Positions 1-6,180 of a stretch of 6,180 bases of DNA are shown piece by piece; the stretch's first letter is position 1, and every line of letters starts with the position of its first letter. The DNA is taken from contig CALAHL010000401.1 in NCBI GenBank assembly GCA_937891725.1, positions 1 through 6,180 on the forward strand, read 5' to 3'. Position numbers and translations under genes: made by a program. The notes below the pieces were generated by a model that saw nothing but the letters and a program-made list of their open reading frames with translations, was not told the origin of the DNA and did no database searches. The DNA comes from an uncultured Rhodospirillaceae bacterium. GTDB lineage: Bacteria; Pseudomonadota; Alphaproteobacteria; Thalassobaculales; Thalassobaculaceae.

Positions 1-375
1 TCCTAACCACTGCGTCAAGCCTGGAAATTCGGCTTTCATCCGACTCCCAGTATATACCGAATTCACCCCTCAGGTTGTTGAGAAGATGCTCATCTGCGGG
101 CCTTGCAGGGACATGCGAATTCGCGTAATCGAATGGATGCGCTGACATATCGGCGTCAATGATAAAAACAAAGGCCTGCTTCTCCCTCGATCGCGATCAA
201 CGCGGCAGGGCATAAGGAGGTGGGCCAACAGGGAAGACGGGCTCGGAGGGAGCGCACATGTCCAATTCGGATCGTGTGATCGTGCGACGTGATCGGCAGT
301 GCCTGTCCAGGCAGCTGCGACTCGACCGCCCGTCGACTCTGGTTTGCAACCAGGTGCGACGGGGAGATCCAGGCC
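1..375. other. Upstream non-coding leader and promoter region
   Basis: No convincing gene lies in this stretch. It is less GC-rich than the rest, with AT-rich patches around 51-56 (TATATA) and 159-170, as expected for a promoter region, but no clear -35/-10 pair at standard spacing could be assigned. It contains two perfect 10-base palindromes, GCGAATTCGC at 115-124 and GATCGCGATC at 189-198. It also has a complete Shine-Dalgarno match AAGGAGG at 214-220 with no start codon at a usable distance, and a second SD-like GGAGGG at 245-250. The latter sits before an ATG at 258 that opens a 43-codon frame ending at 389. The heptamer GATCGTG occurs twice at 8-base spacing (270-276 and 278-284). The promoter of the downstream operon is inferred to lie here, since no other gap precedes the ligase. 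Confidence 0.55.
361..366 (+). promoter_or_regulatory. Ribosome binding site that decides the ligase start
   Basis: The purine run GGGGAG lies nine bases before the GTG at 376. An in-frame GTG further upstream, at 289, has no purine-rich site in front of it. This supports translation from 376 rather than 289. Confidence 0.6.
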
Positions 376-2289
376 GTGAGCTATCCTGATCCGGCTGTCT
401 ACGACACGCTGCCGAAGGTCCTCAGATACAACGCCGAACACCACGGCGCGGACGTGGCCATGCGCGAGAAGGATCTCGGCATCTGGCACGAGACCACCTG
501 GGCGCAGCTGTACGAGCGGGTCGGCAAAATCGCGGTGCGGTTCCGGCAGCTCGGCATCGGCAAGGGCGATGTGGTGGCGCTGATCGGCGACAACGACGCC
601 ACCTGGATCGCCATGGAACTGGCGGCGCACGCCGCAGGTGCGATGACGCTCGGAATCTATCGCGACGCGCTGGAGGAGGAGGTCGGCTATCTGGTCGACT
701 ACGCCGATGTGAAGCTGGCCTATGCCGAAGACCAGGAGCAGGTTGATAAATTCGTCGCCCTCGGCGCGAAGGCGGCCACCGTCAAGCATATCGTTTATTC
801 CGACTCGCGTGGCATGCGGAAGCATGTCGACCCTCGCCTGCACCATCTCGAAACCTGGTATGCGGAGCCGAATGCCGGTCCGACCTTCAATGAGATGGTT
901 CAGAACACATCGGGCGACGAGGTGGCCATTCTGTGCACCACCTCCGGCACGACCTCGAATCCCAAGCTGGCGATGCTGACGCACGGGGCCTTCATACGCC
1001 ATGCGCAGGTTTATCTGAAAGCCGATCCGAAGGATTCCAGCGACGAGTACGTCTCGGTTCTGCCGCTGCCCTGGATCATGGAGCAGGTCTACTGTTTCGG
1101 GTTCGGACTGGTCGCCCGGATGAAGATCAATTTCCCCGAGAGCGAGGAGACCATGTTCCAGGATCTTCGGGAGATCGGCCCGACCTTCCTGCTGCTGGCG
1201 CCGCGGCTCTGGGAGCAGATCGCGGCCGACATGCGCGCCCGGATCATGGACGCCTCCTCGATCAATCAGTGGATCTTCGAGAAGGGTCTCAAGCTTGGAC
1301 AGGCGGCGGTCGAGCAGGGCCGACGGTCGGCCCTGGCGGATCTGATGCTGTTCGGCGCCTTGCGGGACCGCCTCGGATTCAGCCGGGTGCGTTCGGCGGC
1401 GACCGGTGGCTCCGCGATGGGACCGGAGACCTTTAAGCTGTATCTGGCCATGGGCGTGCCGCTGCGGCAGCTCTACGGCCAGACCGAGACCCTCGGCGCT
1501 TATACGCTTCAGATTGGCGACGAGCTGGACGTGGATACCGTCGGCCCGCCCTTCGAGGGCTGCGAGGTGAAGATCGAAAACGCCGACCATAACGGCGTCG
1601 GGGAGATCTTCACCCGGCATGCCAACATGTTCAGCGGCTACTACAAGAACGACGAGGCCACCAAGGCCGAGATGCAGGACGGCTGGATGCATACCGGCGA
1701 TGCGGGCTTCTTCGACGCCAAAGGGCGGCTGACCGTGATCGACCGGATGAAGGACATCGCCGAGACCGCCAAGGGCGACAAGTTCTCGCCGCAGTACATC
1801 GAGAACAAGCTGAAATTCTCGCCCTATGTGGGTGAGGCGGTGGTCCTCGGCTCCGGCCGGGATTACCTGACGGCGATCATCTGCGTGCGGTTCTCGATCG
1901 TCTCGAAATGGGCGGAGAAGAACCGTATTGCGTTCACCTCCTATACCGGGCTGTCGAACCAGCCCGAGGTCTACGATCTGATCCGGGGCGAGGTCGAGCA
2001 CGTCAACCGCACCCTGCCGGATTCCCAGAGGATCCAACGGTTCCTGCTGCTCTACAAGGAACTGGATGCCGATGACGGGGAACTGACGCGGACCCGGAAG
2101 GTGCGTCGTGGCGTGGTCTCGGACCGGTACGGCCAGATCATCGACTCGCTCTACAGCGACCGGTCGGTCGCCGAACTCGACACCGAGGTGACCTTCGAGG
2201 ACGGCCGTAAGGGGCGGGTACAGGCCGCCATGACGATCATGGATGTCGACGTCGGCGGAGACCAGGTTCAACTCAAGAAGGCGAGTTAG
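376..2289 (+). CDS. AMP-forming acyl-CoA ligase (long-chain acyl-CoA synthetase type)
   Basis: This 637-residue cytoplasmic enzyme of the adenylate-forming (ANL) superfamily activates a carboxylic acid with ATP to an acyl-AMP, then transfers it to CoA. The core motifs are present in order: the phosphate-binding loop TSGTTSNPK (189-197), YGQTE (367-371), GWMHTGD (436-442, Asp442 expected to bind the ribose), TVIDR (453-457), and ELTRTRK ending in Lys575, the likely adenylation lysine. The length and the inserted C-terminal domain match the long-chain (COG1022-like) class rather than the shorter 500-550 residue aromatic or acetate-type ligases. No signal peptide or membrane segment is seen. The GTG start at 376 is preferred because of the SD at 361-366 and because the protein then opens MSYPDPAVYDTLP, a family-like beginning. 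The GTG at 289 would add 29 residues with three cysteines that look non-native. It is the first gene of the operon, two bases from the ATPase gene, which suggests it acts on the imported solute. Class is confident; substrate is unknown. Confidence 0.93.
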   Translation: MSYPDPAVYDTLPKVLRYNAEHHGADVAMREKDLGIWHETTWAQLYERVGKIAVRFRQLGIGKGDVVALIGDNDATWIAMELAAHAAGAMTLGIYRDALEEEVGYLVDYADVKLAYAEDQEQVDKFVALGAKAATVKHIVYSDSRGMRKHVDPRLHHLETWYAEPNAGPTFNEMVQNTSGDEVAILCTTSGTTSNPKLAMLTHGAFIRHAQVYLKADPKDSSDEYVSVLPLPWIMEQVYCFGFGLVARMKINFPESEETMFQDLREIGPTFLLLAPRLWEQIAADMRARIMDASSINQWIFEKGLKLGQAAVEQGRRSALADLMLFGALRDRLGFSRVRSAATGGSAMGPETFKLYLAMGVPLRQLYGQTETLGAYTLQIGDELDVDTVGPPFEGCEVKIENADHNGVGEIFTRHANMFSGYYKNDEATKAEMQDGWMHTGDAGFFDAKGRLTVIDRMKDIAETAKGDKFSPQYIENKLKFSPYVGEAVVLGSGRDYLTAIICVRFSIVSKWAEKNRIAFTSYTGLSNQPEVYDLIRGEVEHVNRTLPDSQRIQRFLLLYKELDADDGELTRTRKVRRGVVSDRYGQIIDSLYSDRSVAELDTEVTFEDGRKGRVQAAMTIMDVDVGGDQVQLKKAS

Positions 2290-2291
2290 CG

Positions 2292-3122
2292 GTGGCGGAA
2301 GCGGAAATGGCAGAACCGACGGGCGTCGAGGCGTCGGACCGGACCTTCGGTGAAGTCGTCCTGAAAATGGACAGCATCGAAGTCGGTTTCGGCGGCGTGA
2401 CGGCGATCGACAACGTCTCGTTCGATGTGCGGCGGGGCGAGATCCTCGCCATCATCGGGCCGAACGGTGCCGGTAAATCCTCGATGCTCAATTGCATTAA
2501 TGGCTTCTACAAGCCGCGCTCGGGGTCGATCACCTTCAAGGGTAAGACCATGAAGGCGATGGATCCGCACTACGCGGCGTCCAACGGGATTGCCCGGACC
2601 TTTCAGAACATCGCGCTGTTCCGAGGCATGTCGACGCTCGACAACCTGATGACCGGCCGCGTGCTCAAGATGAAGAAGAATTTCCTGTGGCAGTGCCTCT
2701 ATTGGGGGCCGGCCCAGAAGGAAGAGCTCGAGAACCGCGCCTATGTGGAGAAGGTGATCGACTTCCTCGATATCCAGGCAATCCGGCGCACGCCGGTCGG
2801 CCGCCTGCCCTACGGTTTGCAGAAGCGGGTCGAGCTGGGCCGCGCGCTGGCCATGGAGCCGGACATTCTGCTGCTGGATGAGCCGATGGCGGGCATGAAT
2901 GTCGAGGAAAAGCAGGACATGTCCCGCTTCATCCTGGATCTGAACGAGGAATTCGGGACCACCATCGTGCTGATCGAGCACGATATGGGCGTGGTCATGG
3001 ACATCTCGGACCGGGTGGTGGTGCTGGATTACGGCCGGAAGATCGCCGACGGCACTCCGGCGGAGGTGCGGGCAAATAAGAACGTGATCGACGCCTATCT
3101 CGGCGTTCCCCACGAAGACTAG
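2292..3122 (+). CDS. livG: HAAT-family ABC transporter ATP-binding protein, LivG type
   Basis: This 276-residue cytoplasmic ATPase powers import through the LivH/LivM channel. Visible motifs are Walker A GPNGAGKS (56-63), the Q-loop in TFQN with Gln105, a signature motif LPYGLQ (172-177), Walker B ILLLDEP (192-198, Asp196 and Glu197), and the switch histidine in IEHDM (His230). The end carries NVIDAYLG (264-271), the short C-terminal motif typical of LivG/LivF ATPases. The signature is unusual: LivG proteins commonly read LAYGQQ, and here Leu176 replaces the Gln that matches the last residue of LSGGQ. About 20 residues precede the first ATPase strand. The GTG start at 2292 is favoured by AAGG-rich sequence at 2278-2285. 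An in-frame ATG at 2307 would shorten the protein by five residues and cannot be excluded. The gene starts two bases after the ligase stop, so translational coupling is likely. The symbol denotes family type, not proven leucine transport. Confidence 0.93.
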   Translation: MAEAEMAEPTGVEASDRTFGEVVLKMDSIEVGFGGVTAIDNVSFDVRRGEILAIIGPNGAGKSSMLNCINGFYKPRSGSITFKGKTMKAMDPHYAASNGIARTFQNIALFRGMSTLDNLMTGRVLKMKKNFLWQCLYWGPAQKEELENRAYVEKVIDFLDIQAIRRTPVGRLPYGLQKRVELGRALAMEPDILLLDEPMAGMNVEEKQDMSRFILDLNEEFGTTIVLIEHDMGVVMDISDRVVVLDYGRKIADGTPAEVRANKNVIDAYLGVPHED

Positions 3123-3142
3123 ACCGGAGCGCGAGAGCCGAT

Positions 3143-4084
3143 ATGACCCTGCCTTTCGAAGTTTGGTTCTTTTTCGAAGTCGTGCTGAACGGGCTGTTCA
3201 CCGGGACGATGTATTCGTTGGTGGCGCTTGGTTTCGTGCTGATCTTCAAGGCCTCCGGCGTGTTCAACTTTGCCCAGGGCATCATGGTGCTTTTTGCAGC
3301 CCTGAATTTCGTGGGCTTTATCGAGATGGGTCTGCACCCGTTGCTGGCGGGGGCGATCACGGTCGCGATCATGATCGCGCTGGCCTATGCGGTCGAGGGC
3401 TTGGTCCTTCGTCATCTGGTCAATCAGGCGCCGATCATTCTGTTCATGTCCACGATTGGAATCGCGTTCTTCCTGGAAGGATTCGGCGAGTTCATCTGGG
3501 GCGGCGACGTGCACGCGCTGGATGTGGGCATCCCGAACGGGGCTTGGTTCGTCGGCGATATGATGATCCAGCAATTCGATGTCAGTCAGGCGATCATCGC
3601 GGCGGTGCTGGTGGCGGCTCTGGCGGCGTTCTTCACCTATACGAGGATCGGTCGGGCCTTGCGGGCGGTTGCGGACGATCACCAGGCGGCGCTGTCTGTG
3701 GGGATTCCGCTGAACCAGATCTGGGTGATCGTGTGGGCGGTGGCCGGCATCGTGGCGCTGGTGGCAGGCATCATCTGGGGCGCGCGGCTTGGCGTTCAGT
3801 TCTCGCTGTCGATCATCGCCTTGAAAGCCCTGCCGGTTCTGATCCTGGGCGGCTTCACCTCGGTTCCGGGTGCGATCATCGGTGGCCTGATCATCGGGAC
3901 CGGCGAAAAGCTGGCCGAGATCTACGGAGCACCGGCCTTTGAGGAACTGGTCAAGGCGACGACCGGCGTCGATTCGATTTCCTTCGGCGGGGTCGAGGAA
4001 TGGTTCGCCTATGTGCTGGCGATGATCTTCCTGTTCTTCCGACCGCAAGGCCTGTTCGGCGACCGCATCATCGAGAGAGTGTGA
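3143..4084 (+). CDS. livH: HAAT-family ABC transporter permease, LivH type
   Basis: This 313-residue inner-membrane protein is one half of the importer channel. It is strongly hydrophobic, with about eight probable membrane segments starting near residue 10. Family landmarks are GFVLIFKASGVFNFAQG (30-46), equivalent to the conserved N-terminal LivH block, and a cytoplasmic coupling-loop block RIGRALRAVADD (168-179) ending in SVGI (185-188), which should contact the ATPases. LKALPVLILGGFTSVPGAII and the terminal LFFRPQGLFG are also present. The length is close to the usual 290-310 residues, slightly extended near 265-285. The ATG at 3143 follows GAGAG at 3133-3137. The gene lies 20 bases after livG and four bases before livM. 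Membership is clear from the motifs; cargo specificity cannot be read from this subunit. Confidence 0.93.
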   Translation: MTLPFEVWFFFEVVLNGLFTGTMYSLVALGFVLIFKASGVFNFAQGIMVLFAALNFVGFIEMGLHPLLAGAITVAIMIALAYAVEGLVLRHLVNQAPIILFMSTIGIAFFLEGFGEFIWGGDVHALDVGIPNGAWFVGDMMIQQFDVSQAIIAAVLVAALAAFFTYTRIGRALRAVADDHQAALSVGIPLNQIWVIVWAVAGIVALVAGIIWGARLGVQFSLSIIALKALPVLILGGFTSVPGAIIGGLIIGTGEKLAEIYGAPAFEELVKATTGVDSISFGGVEEWFAYVLAMIFLFFRPQGLFGDRIIERV

Positions 4085-4088
4085 GCAG

Positions 4089-5165
4089 ATGTTCTACCGC
4101 GAAGCCGGTATCTTCAAGACGAGCTACGCCGCCGATCAGGCGCTGTTTCGGATTCCGATCGACAAGCTGTTCGTGATCGGTCTGATCGCGTTCGCCTTTA
4201 TCGTGATCCCGATGATCGGCAACGAATATTGGCTGGGCTCGATCCTGATCCCGACCCTGATCCTGTCGATTGCAGCCCTCGGACTGAATATCTTGACGGG
4301 CTATTGCGGACAGTTGAGCCTTGGAACGGGTGCGTTCATGGCCGCCGGTGCCTTCATGGCCTACAAGTTCGCGACCAATCTGGAAGGCATGCCGATCATT
4401 CTGGTCATTCTGCTGGGCGGGTTGAGTGCCGCCGCGATCGGGGTGGCGTTCGGCTTGCCGAGCCTGCGGATCAAGGGGTTCTATCTGGCGGTGACCACGC
4501 TGGCCGCACAGTTCTTCCTGCTGTGGCTGTTCCAGAAAGTGCCGTGGTTCGTGAACTATTCGATGTCGGGCGTTCCGACCGCACCACCACGGGAAGCCTT
4601 CGGATTTCTGGTGACCGGAGCCGAGGCCTCGCCGACCGCCCGGTATATCTTCGTGCTTGGCTTCACCGTGGTGCTCGGCCTGCTGGCGTCCAATCTGGTG
4701 CGCGGCCGCATCGGGCGTATGTGGATGGCGATCCGCGACATGGATATCGCCGCCGAGCTGATCGGCATCAAGCCCTTGCAGACCAAACTCTCCGCGTTCG
4801 CGGTCAGCTCGTTCTATTGCGGCGTCGCGGGGGCGCTCTGGTCGTTCTGCTATATCAACACGGTCGAGGCATCGGCGTTCGATATCAACCGCTCCTTCAC
4901 CGTCCTGTTCATGGTGATCATCGGCGGGTTGGGCAGCATCCTCGGTGCGTTCCTGGGCGCGTTCTTCATATTCCTGCTGCCGATCTTCCTGAACAGTGCG
5001 CCGGGTTGGTTCGGGCTGTCGATCGCGTCCGAGACCATCGCGCATGTCGAGTTCATGACCTTCGGGGCATTGATCGTTTTCTTCCTCATCGTCGAGCCGG
5101 CAGGGCTGGCGCGACTGTGGGGCATCACAAAGGAGAAGCTGAGGCTGTGGCCATTCCCCTACTGA
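4089..5165 (+). CDS. livM: HAAT-family ABC transporter permease, LivM type
   Basis: This 358-residue inner-membrane protein is the second half of the channel, partner of the LivH-type permease. Its landmarks are a short cytoplasmic lead of about 25 residues, GLNILTGYCGQLSLGTGAF (65-83) containing the LivM hallmark GYxGQxSLG, and GFYLAVTTLA (130-139). A coupling-loop block RIGRMWMAIRDMDIAAELIG spans 207-226, and a late glycine-rich segment contains MVIIGGLGSILGAFLGAF. About eight to ten hydrophobic segments are visible. The C-terminus ends KLRLWPFPY, a basic-aromatic tail that I recall from alphaproteobacterial members linked to CoA ligases. The ATG at 4089 comes four bases after the livH stop, so coupled translation is expected. 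No gene follows directly; a 153-base gap separates it from the binding protein. Confidence 0.92.
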   Translation: MFYREAGIFKTSYAADQALFRIPIDKLFVIGLIAFAFIVIPMIGNEYWLGSILIPTLILSIAALGLNILTGYCGQLSLGTGAFMAAGAFMAYKFATNLEGMPIILVILLGGLSAAAIGVAFGLPSLRIKGFYLAVTTLAAQFFLLWLFQKVPWFVNYSMSGVPTAPPREAFGFLVTGAEASPTARYIFVLGFTVVLGLLASNLVRGRIGRMWMAIRDMDIAAELIGIKPLQTKLSAFAVSSFYCGVAGALWSFCYINTVEASAFDINRSFTVLFMVIIGGLGSILGAFLGAFFIFLLPIFLNSAPGWFGLSIASETIAHVEFMTFGALIVFFLIVEPAGLARLWGITKEKLRLWPFPY

Positions 5166-5318
5166 CCTCGGACGCATGCATATACCGACCGGCAGCGAGG
5201 GCCCGCAAAGCTCCGCTCCGGTACAAGGCAGCTCTCGCCCGTGTTACGCTCGGCGCACAGCTGTCGACTGAAAAAGAACAAGACAGCGTAGCAAGCAAGA
5301 CAGGGAGGATACCCAATC
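5166..5318 (+). other. Intergenic leader between livM and the binding-protein gene
   Basis: This 153-base gap is the only sizeable break within the cluster. I see no hairpin followed by a T-run, so no intrinsic terminator. The last 50 bases (about 5269-5318) are A-rich and poor in self-complementarity, a good unstructured leader for ribosome entry. An 8-base palindrome ACAGCTGT lies at 5257-5264. A TATACC at 5181-5186 could be part of a -10 element, but no -35 partner at correct spacing was found. An internal promoter or an mRNA processing site here is possible and is inferred only from position. Confidence 0.4.
5303..5308 (+). promoter_or_regulatory. Strong ribosome binding site of the binding-protein gene
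   Basis: GGGAGG lies ten bases before the ATG at 5319 within an A-rich, apparently open leader. It is a better match to the 16S rRNA tail than the sites of the permease genes, in keeping with the high expression usually needed for a binding protein. It also selects 5319 over the in-frame ATG at 5340. Confidence 0.65.
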
Positions 5319-6180
5319 ATGCATTTCCGTAACCTTACGATGGGCATCGCCGGTGCCGCGATCGGTCTGGCCGGCATGGCCGCGACCGCAGCGGCCGAAG
5401 ACGTCCAGTTCATCCCGAACCTAGTCTACAAGACCGGGCCGTACGCCCCCAGTGGAACGCCGACCGCACACGGTTTCGCCGACTATTTCAACATGATCAA
5501 CATGCGTGACGGCGGCATCAACGGTGTGAAGTTCCTCGTTGAGGAATGTGAGACCAGCTACAAGACCGACCGTGGCGTCGAATGTTATGACCGGGTGAAG
5601 AACGAGAACGGCGGTGCCACCGTCGTGAACCCGTGGTCCACCGGCATCACCTATGCGCTGATCGAGAAGGCGGCTGCCGACAAGATCCCGCTGCTGTCGC
5701 TGGGTTACGGCCGGACCTCGGCCGCGGACGGTCGGGTTTTCCCGTATGTCTTCAATTTCCCGGCCACGTACTGGAGCCAGGCGACCTCGATCATCGAGTA
5801 CATCGCCAGCGAAGTCGGCGGCAAGGATAAGCTGAAGGGCCTGAATTTCGGCTACGTCTATCTTGACCATCCTTATGGCAAGGAGCCGATCCCGACCCTG
5901 GACATCCTGGCTGAGAAGTACGGGTTCACCTATGACAAGCATCCGGTTCCGCCGGCATCCATGACCGAGCAGAAGTCCATCTGGCTTCAGATCCGTCGGA
6001 CCAAGCCGGACTACGTGATCATGTGGGGCTGGGGTGCCATGAACTCGACCGCCATCTCCGAGGCGGCCAACATCCGCTATCCGATGGACAAGTTCATCGG
6101 CAACTGGTGGGCGGCGGCTGAGCCGGACGTGCTTCCGGCCGGTGACGGTGCCGTTGGCTACAAGGGTGCCACCTTCAACG
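5319..6180 (+). CDS. Periplasmic solute-binding protein, HAAT/LivK-like (partial, 3' end beyond window)
   Basis: The frame is open from the ATG at 5319 to the right edge, giving 287 residues; family members usually run to about 380-440, so roughly the last quarter to third is missing. The N-terminus is a typical Sec signal: MHFRN, then a Gly/Ala-rich hydrophobic core, with a likely cleavage at AAA|ED after residue 26. No lipobox cysteine is seen, so the mature protein should be soluble in the periplasm. The mature part resembles type I binding proteins of the Peripl_BP_5/6 kind: FIPNLVYKTGPYAPSGTP (31-48), then GFADYFNMIN and DGGINGVKF. VEECETSYKTDRGVEC follows, with Cys77 and Cys89 probably forming a disulfide. 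A second-lobe section contains GYVYLDHPYGKEP and KPDYVIMWGWG. It should capture the solute and deliver it to LivH/LivM. The residues are clearly family-like but the ligand is not identifiable. The E. coli symbol livK is withheld because leucine binding is unproven. Confidence 0.92.
   Translation, partial: MHFRNLTMGIAGAAIGLAGMAATAAAEDVQFIPNLVYKTGPYAPSGTPTAHGFADYFNMINMRDGGINGVKFLVEECETSYKTDRGVECYDRVKNENGGATVVNPWSTGITYALIEKAAADKIPLLSLGYGRTSAADGRVFPYVFNFPATYWSQATSIIEYIASEVGGKDKLKGLNFGYVYLDHPYGKEPIPTLDILAEKYGFTYDKHPVPPASMTEQKSIWLQIRRTKPDYVIMWGWGAMNSTAISEAANIRYPMDKFIGNWWAAAEPDVLPAGDGAVGYKGATFN

Noticed and set aside
17..36. Possible terminator hairpin AAGCC / GGCTT at the left edge
   Set aside because: The stem is only five base pairs with a nine-base loop and just three T residues at its 3' end, too weak to call.
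270..297. Short repeats GATCGTG, GATCGTG, GATCGGC
   Set aside because: Only two exact copies at 8-base spacing plus one imperfect; too short for an iteron array or operator claim.
70..2271. A 733-codon open frame on the minus strand, opposite the ligase
   Set aside because: It mirrors the ligase codons in a high-GC gene. Its translation is rich in Arg, His, Asp and Gly with no recognisable domain, whereas the plus strand has complete ligase motifs.
2286..3113. A 275-codon minus-strand frame opposite livG
   Set aside because: It coincides with the ATPase gene, whose plus-strand product has all nucleotide-binding motifs; the antisense product has none.
3119..4048. A 309-codon minus-strand frame opposite livH
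   Set aside because: It has extreme Asp/Arg/Gln/His composition, as expected from the antisense of hydrophobic membrane codons; no motif and no independent start signal.
4068..5177. A 369-codon minus-strand frame opposite livM
   Set aside because: Same antisense artefact as opposite livH: highly charged, low-complexity translation covering exactly the permease gene.
5257..5276. Palindrome ACAGCTGT followed by an A-run, considered as a terminator after livM
   Set aside because: The A-run would give a terminator only on the other strand, and the 8-base palindrome leaves no loop for a stable hairpin. No gene on the minus strand ends here.
4229..5332. A plus-strand frame overlapping livM, running through the gap into the binding-protein start
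   Set aside because: Its translation is Arg/Gly/His-rich without domains, has no SD, and its main body is an out-of-frame reading of livM. The tail across the gap shows no protein-like features.
1..6180. tRNA, rRNA, CRISPR array, insertion sequence or transposon ends
   Set aside because: No tRNA-like cloverleaf, spaced direct-repeat array, transposase-like protein or long terminal inverted repeat was found by eye on either strand.

Overview
The window is high-GC DNA (roughly 60 % G+C by eye). Start codons are ATG or GTG preceded by purine-rich Shine-Dalgarno sites, and genes are tightly packed on one strand. Protein style and gene content fit an alphaproteobacterium, probably Rhodospirillales-like. 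That placement is inferred from family resemblance, because no phylogenetic marker gene is present.

Layout: bases 1-375 hold no convincing gene and probably form the leader and promoter region. Five genes then follow, all on the plus strand: an AMP-forming acyl-CoA ligase (376-2289), a LivG-type ABC ATPase (2292-3122), a LivH-type permease (3143-4084), a LivM-type permease (4089-5165), and, after a 153-base gap, the start of a periplasmic solute-binding protein (5319 to beyond the right edge). The first four are separated by only 2, 20 and 4 bases and almost certainly form one transcription unit. The binding protein has its own strong Shine-Dalgarno site and a longer leader, so its expression can be set separately.

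Together the genes encode most of a hydrophobic amino acid uptake (HAAT, branched-chain amino acid type) ABC importer linked to a CoA ligase. The likely scheme is that the periplasmic protein captures a solute, LivH and LivM form the membrane channel, LivG and a second ATPase (LivF, not in the window and expected downstream) power it, and the ligase converts an imported carboxylic acid to its CoA thioester. This linkage argues that the cargo may be an organic acid (fatty, dicarboxylic, aromatic or similar) rather than leucine, isoleucine or valine. The sequence does not identify the substrate.

No RNA gene, mobile element, CRISPR array, intrinsic terminator or convincing undescribed system was found. 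The main points for a second look are the ligase-transporter coupling, a Gln-to-Leu variant in the ATPase signature motif, and unexplained small features in the two non-coding stretches.
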